A stretch of 64,000 nt of DNA from Globodera rostochiensis. Lineage: Eukaryota; Nematoda; Chromadorea; Rhabditida; Heteroderidae. Shown in pieces: positions 26,360-39,439 of the stretch. How positions within the stretch are numbered: the first letter of the stretch is position 1; the number at the start of each line of letters is the position of its first letter. Location of the stretch: positions 281,850 to 345,849 of the forward strand of contig JAEVLN010000045.1 in NCBI GenBank assembly GCA_018350325.1, read 5' to 3'. The notes below the pieces were generated by a model. It made no database searches. It was not told where the DNA came from and was given only the letters and a program-made list of their open reading frames with translations. Made by a program: the position numbers and the translations under genes.

Positions 26360-26665
26360 GATTTTTGAGAATGCATCCTGTTTTAAGTTTGTATTTTAGG
26401 GAATAAAAGTCAAGTGTTAAATTTGTATTTTTGAGAATGTTAAGTAAAGATTTAACTTTGTATTTTTGGAAATAAAAGACAATGTTAAGTTTGTATTTTT
26501 GAGAATGCAAAAGTAAAGTTCTAAGTTTGTGTTTTTGAAAATAAAAGACAATGTTAAGTTTGTATTTTTGCAAATAAAAGACAATGTTAAGTTTGTATTT
26601 TTGAGAATGCAATAGTAAAGTTTTAAGTTTGTGTTTTTGAAAATAAAAGACAATGTTATTTTGAG
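26360..26665. repeat. Tandem repeat, ~35-bp units in ~70-bp pairs
   Basis: Alternating units contain GTTAAGTTTGTATTTTTGAGAA and a TTTGAAAATAAAAGACAAT-type partner, about eight units in all. The minus-strand reading gives repetitive (L/F)xKNTNLTLSF peptides. I treat these as translations of the repeat, not as a protein. Confidence 0.85.
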
Positions 26666-29228
26666 AATGCAAAAGTATTAGGAATGCAAAAAAATAAAGA
26701 TTTGAAAATGTAATTGAAATAAAAAATCTATAAATTTACGATTTTTATAGATTTTATAAAATTGCCATCCAGGCAAAGCAATTTCGTATTGGCTGAAGCT
26801 TAATTATTTAAAAATAAAGATGCGTCAAAAAAGCAAGTTTACAAAGAAATGTTAAAATCTCCGAGCACTGTCCAAAAAAACTAATTATATTAAATTTAAA
26901 GACAAACAAAAACTGTATTACTTAATTAATTATTGTCACTTGAAAAGGGCAAGCAATTGATTTCATAATCGGAAATTTCTCATTATTGTGATTGCCTACT
27001 AATATTCCGATCGCAATGCAAATTTTTTTCTTGGAAATATAACCGACTGGTTCATCACTACTGGTGGTCGGTGGTAAGCACTGAAAAATGGGCAAATATT
27101 TAACGAGCAAAAAATAAATAATTTCCTCAAAAAACAAAAACTCATCAATGCTAATATTTACTATCGGAGAAATAAAAACATTACTATAAGAAATTAATCG
27201 TTTTAAGACAATTATTTACCTGGAATAGATTTATTTTAAAACAAATTTTAAAGTTCATAATACAAATTTAAAAAAATGAAAAATACAAGTACTAAACTCC
27301 ATCAATTTAAAATGGTTGGCTAATATATTTTTGTTACTCAATGAAGGCAAAGCAAGCGTAAAATGATAAAATTGTCAGCTTCTGAAAACAAGTTCTGCAA
27401 CTGAGATTCTGCTTGAAATAATAAAGCATAACTCCATCATTTATTAAAAAATCAACGGTAAAAGTTTACAGACGAATAATTAGAAAAACTCCACGTGGGC
27501 AAAATAGAAACTCTGTACACGAAAATTATAAAAACATAATACATTAAAATTTTGATTTTTTTGTAGGCGAGATTTTCCATTGACAGGAGATAGCAATTTA
27601 GAAATGAAAATTTCTAAACAAAATACAATATTTATTACAATTAAAAAACTTTAAATTGCTTGGTTGGTGGCAACAGGTATCAGACGAAATCCGAGCCCGT
27701 AGCTGGCATCCAAAATTTTTTCTAATTTAATATATTAAATAGAAGAATTTTTAGCGTAAATTATTTTGTTGCCGCGCATTATCGGATAAATACAATATAA
27801 AATAAAATTTATAATATAATTAGGAAATGACGAAGCCCTGTGACTCTTTAAGAAATGGGAGGGGTTCAGCGCATCACCGGAATTTTCTTTTTAAGATCGG
27901 TATTTGGTAAGAAAATTGGTTCAGGATTTTTTAAAAGTATGAAAGTGAACATTTTATTAAATCACAACAACAAACGCCGTGACCGTGATCCGTGATCACG
28001 GACCCCCAAAAACGCGGTGATTGGCGTGATCCGTGATCATGTCCTTATAATATTTTTTTTAAATCGATACATAGCTAAATGTTATATACAACTTACATTT
28101 AATATCAACAAAAATTACTAATAAAAATTTCTGCTTTATTACTTATTTGGTAAAATTTCCTATATCCGCCGGGGTTGGTGGGTACTAGAGACGGATGGGT
28201 CTCGCCTTTTATTAAATGTTCGAGATTGAACCCCACAAACAAAATCAGATAATTAAATGAAACTAAAGAGCATAACCTAAGTGCAATAACAAGATTAAAA
28301 ATGATTATATCAAATAGCCAACTATGAATTAAATTTTTGTTATATAGATCGACTGAATATGAAAATTTCCTTATCACTGTACAAAAAATTTCTGAGAAAA
28401 AATTAAATAATGGTAAAATACGAAGCACGCTACACAGGATACTGTATATTTTGTCGAAATATTAAAAAAATATATTATTTAATTATAATTAAAATTATAT
28501 GAGCGAAAGCTGGAGTTCGCTATAAAATTCTGTTTTTTGACTATAAAAAGTGTTTTATTATTTTATCGAGTAATCTTATCTGCTCTCTTATGATTTAAGT
28601 TATTTATGAAATTAGTTGGTTTTTGGGAAAATTAAAGACCGTCTTAATTGATGTAAAGGTAAGGCATAATTCACCGAATAAAGAAGCAATTGTAAATATG
28701 TGTAATCATCGATTCGATCCAATATTGTTCGGGCGTACTTATTTAAACATTTATAAAAAATTTGAATAATCAGTTTGATTTAATCAATAACAAAAAATAT
28801 TAAAAAAGAGGCTAAAGAAGAAGGAAATAAAATATCAGAATTCATCATTTAATTTTTGTGTATTAATAAACTGATACAAACATCAGATTAAAAAAATTTC
28901 AACACTAAAACTTATGTGAGCACCGAACGGAAAAGAACTTCGCGGGCACATATATTTGACCTTTTTATCATTTACCAGCTTCCGTAGTCAATTTGGAGAA
29001 AGTATTAAAGCAGTTGTAAAAAAAAGTTGAGGAGATATTTTTAAAATATTGAGGGCATGCAGATTGTACTTAAATTTTTTAATTTCGTTTATTATTTTAA
29101 AATTTAATTGTTAGACTTTTAATAGTGAACGCCAATGAACAGCAATCGATCCCTTACTTTAAAATTGCGTAAATACTTAAGAAGAAAGATATAATAAAAA
29201 ATGAAAAGGGGTACAAAAATTTTTAAAA

Positions 29229-29345
29229 ATGATTCAAGATTGGGCATTGGCCCAGCCTAAATCTAAGGCTCTTCGGAAAAGATGCTACCAACTCTTCCGC
29301 ACCAATCTTACCCTCTTTTCGGGCAACAACAAGAAACAAAACTGA
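29229..29345 (+). CDS. Small ORF or terminal exon, unknown
   Basis: A 38-codon ORF, ATG to TGA, in an isolated GC-richer patch. It is basic and hydrophilic: it starts MIQDWALAQPKSKALRKR, continues CYQLFRTNLTLF and ends GNNKKQN. There is no signal peptide or known motif. It may be a final exon rather than a stand-alone gene. Support is composition and openness only. Confidence 0.25.
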   Translation: MIQDWALAQPKSKALRKRCYQLFRTNLTLFSGNNKKQN

Positions 29346-32300
29346 ATAAGATAATCAAGAATACGAAAATAATGATATAAAAACGCCAAAATTAATGTTT
29401 AATATCTGCAATTAATACTGGTATATCTTAAAGAGTTACATATTTTAAAATAAAACTTTGAAATGAATTTGACCTAAATAGGGGAAAATAATTTTTTACA
29501 ATAATTAATAAATAATGTTATGCACATAAATGAAAAATATTGTTACTATTTCGCAAAGAAAAGGCACTTTTTAGAAATAAAATATTTATGGCGTACTTAT
29601 TTAAAAATCTATAAAAAATTTAATTAACCAGTTGCTATAATCAATAACAAAAAAATTAAAGAAGAGGCTAAAGAAGAAAGAAATAAAATATCAGAGTTCA
29701 TCATTTAATTTTTGTGAGTATTAATAAACTGATACAAAACATCAGATAAAATAAAAAATTCAATATAAGTTTGGGGCATAGGGCCCAAGCTCAAAATCAA
29801 GCAAACTAAGATTGGAATTTTTTGATAAACTAAGTGAATTTAAAATAAAATAAGGTCCACCTATGCTTTTTCAAAATTTGGAACTGCCCCTACCCTTGTC
29901 CCTTGCATACTAAAACCCTTAAAAAACTACCGTATTTTCAAAATTTCATTGAAAATCTGTCAACAAATTAAGTCAAAAATTCGAAAAATCCCTGATATAT
30001 ACAATGTTAAATATTAGCGTATATAATAAATTTTCATAAGTTAGCTTTGTTTTATAATTTGACTGTGATTTCTCTTTCAAATTCAGATAAATTTCCTGAT
30101 CCAAACCAAATAAATGCGTTTGTGTATTGGGCAAATATTTAAAAAGATTTTGAAAAATTATCATTCATCTAAATTAATTGAAATAAACAGGCATCAAAGA
30201 AAAATTCAGTCACTTAAAAATTATTATGTTCTCCAACTAAAAATAATCTTCAAGCAAAAAATCTGGAAAAAATACAAGCTCTGCATTATATTAATGTATT
30301 AACAATGTTGCTTTAAACTAAAACGTACACGAATTCATTGCGCAGCTTAATTCAGAGAATTGCCCGCAGTTTGGGAAACCAAGAAAATAAAAATAAAATT
30401 GGTTTAATCAAACCCAAATTAAAAAATGCCATTACCATCGATTTTCAATTATCTCATTAAAATGCAAAATATTTAAATAACAAATAATAAAAAAATTGAT
30501 CAATTAGTTATAATCTTTTTTTTTTTTTGAATAAATAAATAATATAAACCTCAGAATTAATTATAATCTATACAAATTACAAATGCTCCTTATTAATAGA
30601 TCTAAATATGATTACTTTTATAAATCAAGTCGTTGACAAAAGAAGCTTGCAAGTGGATTGGATTCTAGCAATCTGATCAGCAACAACATAATGCGGGAAA
30701 CCATGAGAGATTGCGCGTGGAAACTACAGCCAAATCAAATAGCAAGGTTAATGATTGAATTGTATTGATTATCTATTGGATAATTCGCTACCATTACTGG
30801 ATTGAATGGACAAGGAAGAGAGCGTGATTCACAAATTATTATAAAAGAAATGATTTCGTTAAACAAGCTAATGAAGTATTAAAATGAAACTAACAAACAA
30901 AATGAACAACGGGCTCTCGTAATGCTACTTCTAAATATTGAAATGGACAATTAAAAATTATTTAACGTAACAACAAAGCTAATACTCAAATAAAAGATTT
31001 TACTTTTTACAAACGACTTTCATAACCAAATAAAAAAATATTGATAGATTGAAATGATTTATATAAGGTACACATAAAATACAAAGATATTATGGGCTAA
31101 AAACTCAAAGTGTGCCTCAACCGACATGATAACCTTACCGAGATACAAATCAGGCGTTTCGTGTATTTCTCACATATATGATCAACAGAAAGCTCAAATT
31201 AGGCCAAATCACAAATATCACAACAATTCTGCTGCTAATGTAGTAGCATTTTGAGCGGCTCTTTTACGAAAAAAAATGTTAGTTATATTAATTTAACCAG
31301 ACAAGACAAACTTTAATGAAAAATAATTTAAAAAAAAAGAATCCTAAATTTAATACTTAATTGATTTTATAATAACAACGTTTGATAGATATACATATAA
31401 ATAAAATCACCATGAAAATTCACAAATACAGCTGCGAAAAATGAATAAATGTTGAATAAACCGCCGCAGTCAAAATAGGGCGTAAATCTATTATTGATTT
31501 AAGATTTGGAGACCAATATTTTTATAAGTATTGATAAATGCAAAGCAACTTACATCCGCCTTCAACAAGTGCTGCAACAGCAGCCCGCCTGCTTTTCAAC
31601 TGGTAGAACGAGTAAGCATGGAGACCATGTCCAACCAGGCTTTTTTGTTAGGTTGGCTACCAGCGAACATAAATAGTGTGCCATAATAAAGTAAAAAAAA
31701 TTGAATTTTAATACAAAGACATAAATAATGTTTGTTATTCAAGTCACACAATGCAAATGGGAAATATTAAATTAAATATACTATTCATGGCTTGTGCACA
31801 CAAATTTGAGTATGAAAATGATGAAAATAAATACCAAACTAATTACCCAATGATTCTGTCATGATATTTTCTAACGTCTGTTATGCAAAAACCAAGTGTA
31901 TTGTTTTGGAAGAACAGGCAAGTAAACATTTACATTTATGTAATGCACTTTGTTAAAAGAAATTAATATTATTATTTGTCAATTTTAATCTTTAAAATGT
32001 GTAAATAATGCTCTTCATTAAAAAAAAATAATAATTTAATTTGTGATATTGAAACATTAATACAGTTAGATATTCTATTAAAATCGAAATAAATAAGAAA
32101 CAAAAAATAATATTTTCCAAAATTATATTGTACTTAAATTCATGACATATAATAAATTAAAAAATAATTAAAACAGAACATGATTAAAAACTAACTATAT
32201 ATTTGGTCCTCAATAACAAAAAATGTTATTCAACTCTAAGCATTAAAAAAAATTCGTTGGTTAGTTTTTGCCAATTATACAGATGCTTATTGAAGAATAT

Positions 32301-34231
32301 ACGATGGAATGGGCAAAAAATGATATGCTAGCTAAGGATCCAGCTCGCCAGAGAGGTGAAAAAAGAATTTAGGCATGCGCGCATCCAACAAATACAGCAT
32401 GAAAATAGTGAACATAATGATGACTTAGTCGCTAAAATTAACCTTTCATAAATTATGTTAATTAAAAAACAAGCCAGTTAATTAAAAAAATCGTTATTCA
32501 ATATTCATAGTACTAAATACTATTATGTATCATCAACAACGAGCTACATTAACGGCCGAACAAACCGATTAAGCGAATAATGTATTGAACAGTTAGAACT
32601 GTACTTTGAATTAAATATTGAGAAACGCAATTACAAAGTACTCTTCGTGGTGGGCTAATGAAATTACATTTACATTAATTATATATGAAAGTAAATGCAG
32701 TAAATAATGAAAAAACTAAACTGGCAAACCACAACGCAATTCTAAAATGCGGAAATGACGCTTTAATAGCAAATATTTAGGGTGACAACTAAGTTTGGAC
32801 ACCTGACAGTTTTTCACGAAAATTTATTTGCTTAAATTCAACAAGAAAACAATTAAGACTCAAAAAGTCTCCATTATGATCAATAAATGTTGCTTTTTAT
32901 CTGGATTTTAGTTTTCCGTCTTTCGAAAGGACCGGAGCTGAGCCAAAAACCAAATTTTGCTCTTTTTGAACTTTGTCTGTTTGGGCCCCTATTTTTTTCA
33001 TAGCGGAAATTGAAGTTTGGGAGAGCGAGAACAAAGATGAAAAACAAAATTTGAGGTTTATTGCTACATCCATTAATTTTATATGAAACTCAAATTTTGG
33101 GAGCAAAAATGGTCTCTTTTTAAAGCAATTTTGGCAAACAATTTATAGTGCCGTAGTCACTCCAAAAATTCAATTAAGACTGATTATATCCAATATTAAT
33201 TTGTTGAAAGTCTACGCCCAAGGTCAAAAAACAAGTTAAAAAAAGACGAAAAACAATAAAGAAAAAAGTTTAATCAGCTTTTTTTCTAAATTTTATAGAA
33301 AAGTTTTATTTATTCACAAACATTCTTTAAAATTATAAATTGATGGCAAATAGATTTAAAAATAAAGACTAACAATACTTTTGCATTTGTGCTAAACTAA
33401 TAAACATAAAAAGTAATTTCGTCGCTAAAACCAAAAGTTCGCTGCATCAACCATAAATGATCAACAATAAACTATCTTAAATATAATTCAAAGATGCGAA
33501 CATGAAATTAAATAATGCAAAATTTTAAGCAAGCAAATTATTTTATAATTAAAAACCAGTATGTTTAAAACAACATCAGTAATCTGTAAAAAATAATTTC
33601 CAAATTACTTTAGATTGTTTTGTTAAACACCCAGAATTCAAAGGACTAAAAATTCGTAAAAGTGACCAATATATTGTAAACAATTTTTAGTTATAAGTAA
33701 TAGACGAAATATCCACCTGGGAATAAATTTATTTTATGTAACTTTAAAAACTCCTACGAAAATCAACTTGGTAATTTGATGGCCCAACAGACTCGGGGTT
33801 GGGGATAACATACACCCATAAAGATGGCATCATTGAGTGACTTTCTCACCGGCGCCGTCTGACCCTACCAATTACATTTAAATTTGAAATTAAAAACTCA
33901 ACAAAAAAATAATTTCCAGTACCTGATAAAAATAAAATCATTAATCTTGAACACAAAAAACTCAAAGCATTTTCAGTAAATTATGACGTTCTAAATAATT
34001 TTCCAATTCCAAATATGGTATACGGAAAAATGTGATTCAAAATGCTAAAACAAAATATAACATTAAAAATAAACAAATATCAATTATTAATAAAATTCTG
34101 ATTAGTAAACAGCTTATTTTAATAAAGTTTAAAAAGTAATAAGAACCAAAGTGAACTTGCTCAATATTTACAAATCAAAGGTAAATTTCGTAAAATTGAG
34201 GTTGATTGACAAACTAATTAAAAAATATTAA

Positions 34232-34411
34232 ACTGAATTTAAACGGGAGGACGCACATAGCAACGCAATGCTGAATGAGGTCCATCAAATATTGTCCGAC
34301 TCAGCGGCCATGATCTCCGAGAGGGAAGTCCCTACTAATATAAAGTTTATAATTTCTAGGTCAACCAATCTTTTTTTTGTAAACATTCGAGAAATAAAGG
34401 ATGACGATTAA
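34232..34411 (+). other. Exon-like frame, unknown
   Basis: A 59-codon frame, stop to stop, whose first two thirds lie in GC-richer DNA. It reads REDAHSNAMLNEVHQIL and then SDSAAMISEREVPTN, likely an amphipathic helix. The remainder drifts into AT-rich sequence, where a donor may be hidden. No family is recognised. Confidence 0.22.
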
Positions 34412-34525
34412 AATTAATGGTTTTTTTAAATTAAAACTTTAAAATACCATTAAAACTAAATTTTAAATGTTTATAAAAAGAAGAAATCCAGTTCTACATC
34501 TGAGATGCCATTCGATTCAATATAG

Positions 34526-34630
34526 TCCACTACTAACTTAGCGACCCTTCACAGCACAAACGTTATTCATAACGACAGGAAAATCGCGAGCCTCAACTGC
34601 AAATGGCGTCAGGAGCTCTTCGATTATTAA
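34526..34630 (+). other. Exon-like terminal frame, unknown
   Basis: A 34-codon frame reading ATLHSTNVIHNDRKIASL and then NCKWRQELFDY before its stop. The GC-richer patch coincides with the frame. There is no convincing acceptor at its left edge. Confidence 0.2.
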
Positions 34631-35411
34631 AAAATCAACGGTAAAAACAATTCTCTGGCAGCCAAAGAATAATTATTTAAAAATGTAAAAAACTTTTGTT
34701 GAATATTTCATTGACTAGACTTTGCTTCATTAATTGTAAAATTCTAAAAAATTTAAAATTATTATTTTTTCAAGGTCTGTAGTAAAGTTTATTTCAACTA
34801 AAATTAATGAAACTAATTAAAAAATCCTCCTCAATTTATTAAAAAAAACAATTGCCAAAAAATTCTAAAAGTTTAAATTATTAATAAAATTAAAAGAAAA
34901 AAAATTAAATCAAATAATCATCCGAAAAATTTATTTTGGATTGATCGGATGTGCGGTACCTCCTGTTATTCTATCCGGCTTTTGTTTGTTGTGTAAATTT
35001 GTATTCCATTTTAGCGTAAATTCATAATAAAATTTTTAAAATAAAAAACAAATTCCCTTACGTCCATTATTGATTAATACTTTTTAAAACAAATAGTAAC
35101 CCCATCCAAATGCTGCTACTTCAGGGGTCCGATTCGTACTTACTTCCAAAGTACAGTACTTAAAACTGACCCTCGCACTTTGAAATTTAAAAACGTACTT
35201 ATTTCCAAGAATGTACTTGGAAAATGAGAATTTGGCGTGAGTGTTGAAAATTTAGTGATTTTATTGGAAATATTCATGCTTTGGCATTGTGTCGATTCAA
35301 AAATTTTCAGTAGAAAATGGCTATTTTATCAAAAATGCGCCCTATCGAAACATTAGACTTTTTATTTGGTTGCAAATTTTTTAGAGTCAAAAACACAAAA
35401 TTTTCTCGGCT

Positions 35412-35881
35412 GCGCCTATCGGCACCGCCGACCGCCACCCCTTAGTAAAGCAGAATTCGCAAAAAAAAATTGCATTTTTGGAAAATTAGAAAATAGGAAA
35501 TTTGCAAAAATTTTTTCGCAATTTGCTTAACAAAAATTAAAAATTAGTAAAAAAATTTCCAGACGGCGCCTATCGGCACCGCCGACCGCCACCCCTTAGT
35601 AAAGCAGAATTCGCAAAAAAAAATTGCATTTTTGGAAAATTAGAAAATAGGAAATTTGCAAAAATTTTTTCGCAATTTGCTTAACAAAAATTAAAAATTA
35701 GTAAAAAAATTTCCAGACGGCGCCTATCGGCACCGCCGACCGCCACCCCTTAGTAAAGCAGAATTCGCAAAAAAAAATTGCATTTTTGAAAAATTAGAAA
35801 ATAGGAAATTTGCAAAATTTTTTTCGCAATTTGCTTAACAAAAATTAAAAATTAGTAAAAAAATTTCCAGACGGCGCCTAT
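35412..35881. repeat. 154-bp tandem repeat, three copies plus start of a fourth
   Basis: Units begin at 35412, 35566, 35720 and 35874 with GCGCCTATCGGCACCGCC. The units are nearly identical, with single-base changes in the A runs. The fourth starts GCGCCTATCGGCGCC and then diverges. The core also occurs at 6276-6291, 46732-46744 and 59309-59324. Confidence 0.92.
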
Positions 35882-36724
35882 CGGCGCCGTAGGTCCCACC
35901 TACAACGAAATCCAAGGCTAAATACGGCTCCGGAAAACAAAATTTGACCCCAAAAATTGGTTTTGGAGCTAATTTTTGAGTGTACTTGGATTTCGCAAAT
36001 TTTTCTGTTATGTATAATAATTTAATTTGTGATATTGAATTCATGATTAAAATCTTTTTTTCCCTCAATAACAAAAAATGACTGTTTCAACAATCACGAA
36101 TACATTGGCGCCAGAAAATAGCGTTGTTCCCAAAGCCTCTCGATATCTTGAATAATTACCAACCTTTATATTAAAATAGCCATTAAATTCATCATAAGTA
36201 AATAAACTCTCTATTAACATAACCGTATAATAGACTAATTGTCCTTATACGCATGTGACTTTTAAACTAAATAATACAACTTATAAGCATAAAATAAAAT
36301 TCGTTGGCTATTTTTTGCCAATTATGCAGAGCTCATTGAAGAATATACGGTGGAATGGGCAAGAAACAGAGACGCCAAGAGATAGAATTCCTTGAGCTTG
36401 GAGATGGCGAAATTGAATTGGGTAATATAACTTCAAAGATTTTAGAGTCAAATATAATTTTAAAAATGTTTGTAATAAATAATGAGCAAATTAAATGAAA
36501 ACTAGTCAATGTAAAACTATTGACAACACATAGATAGTTACAATTCAAACTTTAAAAAAAAACCCGTCAACAAAGTTCAACATCTTTCTCGCGCAAGTCT
36601 TCTCAGATTAGATCTTGCTTTTTAAACATCATTCATTCGTCAACTTTAAAAAATTATTAAAATTCGATAATTACATATTTTTAATATTCAAATTTAAAGA
36701 ATACAATAATTATATAAATACTCA

Positions 36725-38580
36725 GAAGAGCAGCTGCAGATAAAACGGGCTAATCCACATGCTTTCCGACGCAGTAAAAAACAAACGAAACAGTCGATTT
36801 CTTCAATGCAATAAAATGATGAGAATCTTACTATTTTTAAATATTTTGATTAATGAAATAAAATTAAAATTCAAGCAAGAGGAAATTAACAGATCAAAAA
36901 CTTGTTTTAACCGTGAAAAACTCTTTAATTGAAAAACAAAAACTTATCACTCTGGTGTACATAATATCAGAACGTTTGGCTGTCGACTTAAAAAACTGTC
37001 AGTCCCTAACCATAGTCAACGAGAAACCTATAAATACAACTCCACTGTACAATTTGTTGATTTTGGATAGAAAAGGAAGAAAGCGCGCTTCGAAATTTGG
37101 TGGAACAACTAATAAATTTTGAAGAAAAAAACTAATAAATAAATGAAAAATTGCAGCGATATTAAAAAATAATTTTAAGGAGCATTTTGCAAAACTGTAA
37201 ATAAATTCACAAAAAAAAAAGAACAAAATCCACGCAAGAAAGAATAAATAAAAGATTTAAATCTTTCGAATAAAGAAAATCTAATTCCGAATAATTTGGT
37301 TGAACAAGCTAATAAAAATATTTAGAAAAAACTAACAAAATAAATGAATAATATTGTATCGGTATTAAAAATATATATTTTTACGGAGCTTTTAAATAAA
37401 AGCAAACTTTTACATGTAATAAGTATTAAAGTGCTTACAAACTAAAAGATTTTGTTTAATCGATTAAAATAACTCCTAAAGTTATTTGTTTCAATAATTA
37501 CAATGTAATAAAAAAGGTGCTAAAAAGCGAACTTGGATATTCGTCTTTGTCCACTAATCATTCAAACATTTATTTGCTTATTATTGAAATCTTAAAATAA
37601 TAAAGCTATTTAAATAATTAAATCCCTAAACCAGACCACACATAAGTCCGTGTGTTTGATAATTCAAAATGCAAACATAAAAACATTTATTTCCGCAATA
37701 AACAAAACTAATTATTACGAAAACTTAGAATTGAAAATAATCTTAAAATTAAAGATACAATTAAAGCAAGAGGCACATCATTGGATTCAACACCATCAGC
37801 TCTAAAAAATTTTTTGAGAAGATCTGTTTAAAACTATTGTTTCAAGCTTTCTATTGCACACCATCAAAGCTACCTGAATTAAACCGTTTTTAATACCAAA
37901 CAATAAAATAGAACTAAGTTATCAGTTAAAGCTTGATAATATAAAAAATTAATATATTAAAATCAAAACGAATGACATTAAAATATAGTCACTTCTAAAA
38001 AGCCCTAACATATAAATAAATAAAATGAAACTTTACCTAATAATCTAGATGTGAATTAGGTACATAAATTTTTAAACGAGACCACACATAAGTCAGTGTG
38101 ATTTATCAAACTATTAAAAACAAACCCAAGTAAAAACGCCAACGGGACCGGAAATAATCATCAATAAACTATTTTAATTTAATAATTCAATATGCAAACA
38201 TAAAAACATTTATTTAAAAGTTGTGAAAAATAACTTAAAAATATAGTAAAATATAAATAATTAAGAAAGAAAATTATTTAAATATAAAATTAAAAAGTTT
38301 AATACAAGATAAAAAATGAGCTGTTAAGGAGGGACCCTAACAAAACAATCAAGTTTTAGCAAAATAATTAAATATAACTAATTCGAACTTCACAAATGAC
38401 AACATTGGTTCTTAGTTTTACATGTTGAAGTGAATAGAGAGACAAAGTATGGTTAGAATGTATAAAAATGCTATTTCTATTTAGAAAGGTTCTTTACTTG
38501 AATATAATAATGTGATTTATTAAATAAAATAGCTTCGTGGCAGTTAGCTATGCCATTAAAGACAGCAAAAGACGAATGTA
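36725..38580 (+). repeat. Large diverged repeat block (copies near 12.8, 47.2 and 53.0 kb)
   Basis: The left part (CAGCTGCAGATAA...CACGCAGT-like, then AATAAATTGAACAAGC-type motifs) runs parallel to 53025-53640, and partly to 12778-12990. The right part (TATTGCACACCATCAAAGCT, GAGACCACACATAAGTCAG) runs parallel to 47237-48065. Weaker relatives lie at 16690-17230, 33440-33560 and 53640-54000. Differences are mostly one- or two-base deletions plus larger gaps. Confidence 0.75.
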
Positions 38581-39298
38581 TATATTAAAAATTTTTATTA
38601 ATTAAAACAAAATAATCTTCCGTTAAAGTTGTTATCAGTGATCAGAAACTTTCCTTTTCAGATTCTTTCAAAAAAATTACGATTAAATTGCAAAGAGTAA
38701 AAAAACTTGTGTTAAAGTTATCAAATGAAAATTAAAGATGAAACGGATTGGAGCTTAGAAATATTGTATAAAACAAACTAAATCATTTTACCAAAATCTG
38801 TAAAATTATTTTATGCATGATTTAAAAATTAAATTTAACAAAAATACAAAAATATTTTTTTAACATAAAAGGCATACAAAACCAATAATTTCTAATTACA
38901 ATTGATTTAAATGAAGCTTATATACTTACGAGTTGATGTTAGGCTCGCGCGGCCAGTTCACCAGCCGACATTATGCCCAAGTCCAATTCGCGGATACTAA
39001 AATTAAACTAGAAATAGCCTAAATATTTTGCAGATAATTAAATAAAGAGTTTATTAACTTCTTAAACCAAAAGTCTTAAAGCTACTTTAATAACTGATGA
39101 TATCATGGACAAAAAGTAAATGAAGCATTTTACTATTTCAATTTGATTTTAAAGAAAACATTGGCAATTCTAAAAACAATTTAAAAATTCATACTTAAAT
39201 TAAAAGACACCTAACGACGACAAAAGTGAATTCAGCGGATCAACAAACTTTTCACATCCTCATTCGTCGACTTTATCAAAATTTCACTAAGTTCTTAG

Positions 39299-39439
39299 AT
39301 CAACAGAGCCGGCTCTGCCAAGGTGTTGTTGAGATTTTATACAAGAATGTTAAATTTGGCAGCAATAAATGCTACATTTGCAGCCGCCCTAACTTGTGCT
39401 AGTTCGTGCTTCCGTGCCTTGAATCCGTCAAGCGCTGAG
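39299..39439 (+). other. Best exon candidate of the desert, function unknown
   Basis: 141 nt (47 codons, phase 0 at both ends) between a good acceptor GTTCTTAG and a good donor GAG|GTATGA. The frame is fully open: it starts INRAGSAKVLLRFYTRML, has an Ala-rich centre (LAAINATFAAALTCASSC) and ends FRALNPSSAE. Both splice signals and the frame agree, which is unlikely in a random AT-rich background. No recognised neighbour exon is within several kb, so introns would be very long. Confidence 0.4.

Noticed and set aside
26349..26672. 107-codon minus-strand ORF with KNTNLTLSF repeats
   Set aside because: It is simply the translation of a ~35-bp tandem repeat; two overlapping frames give equally long repeats.
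28210..28240. Possible tRNA B box on the minus strand (GGTTCAATCTC)
   Set aside because: No acceptor or D stem can be folded around it.
28105..28428. 107-codon minus-strand hydrophobic ORF as a membrane protein
   Set aside because: Composition follows the AT-rich background; only a ~25-codon GC-richer part (ETHPSLVPTNPGG) is possibly exon-like, without clear splice sites.
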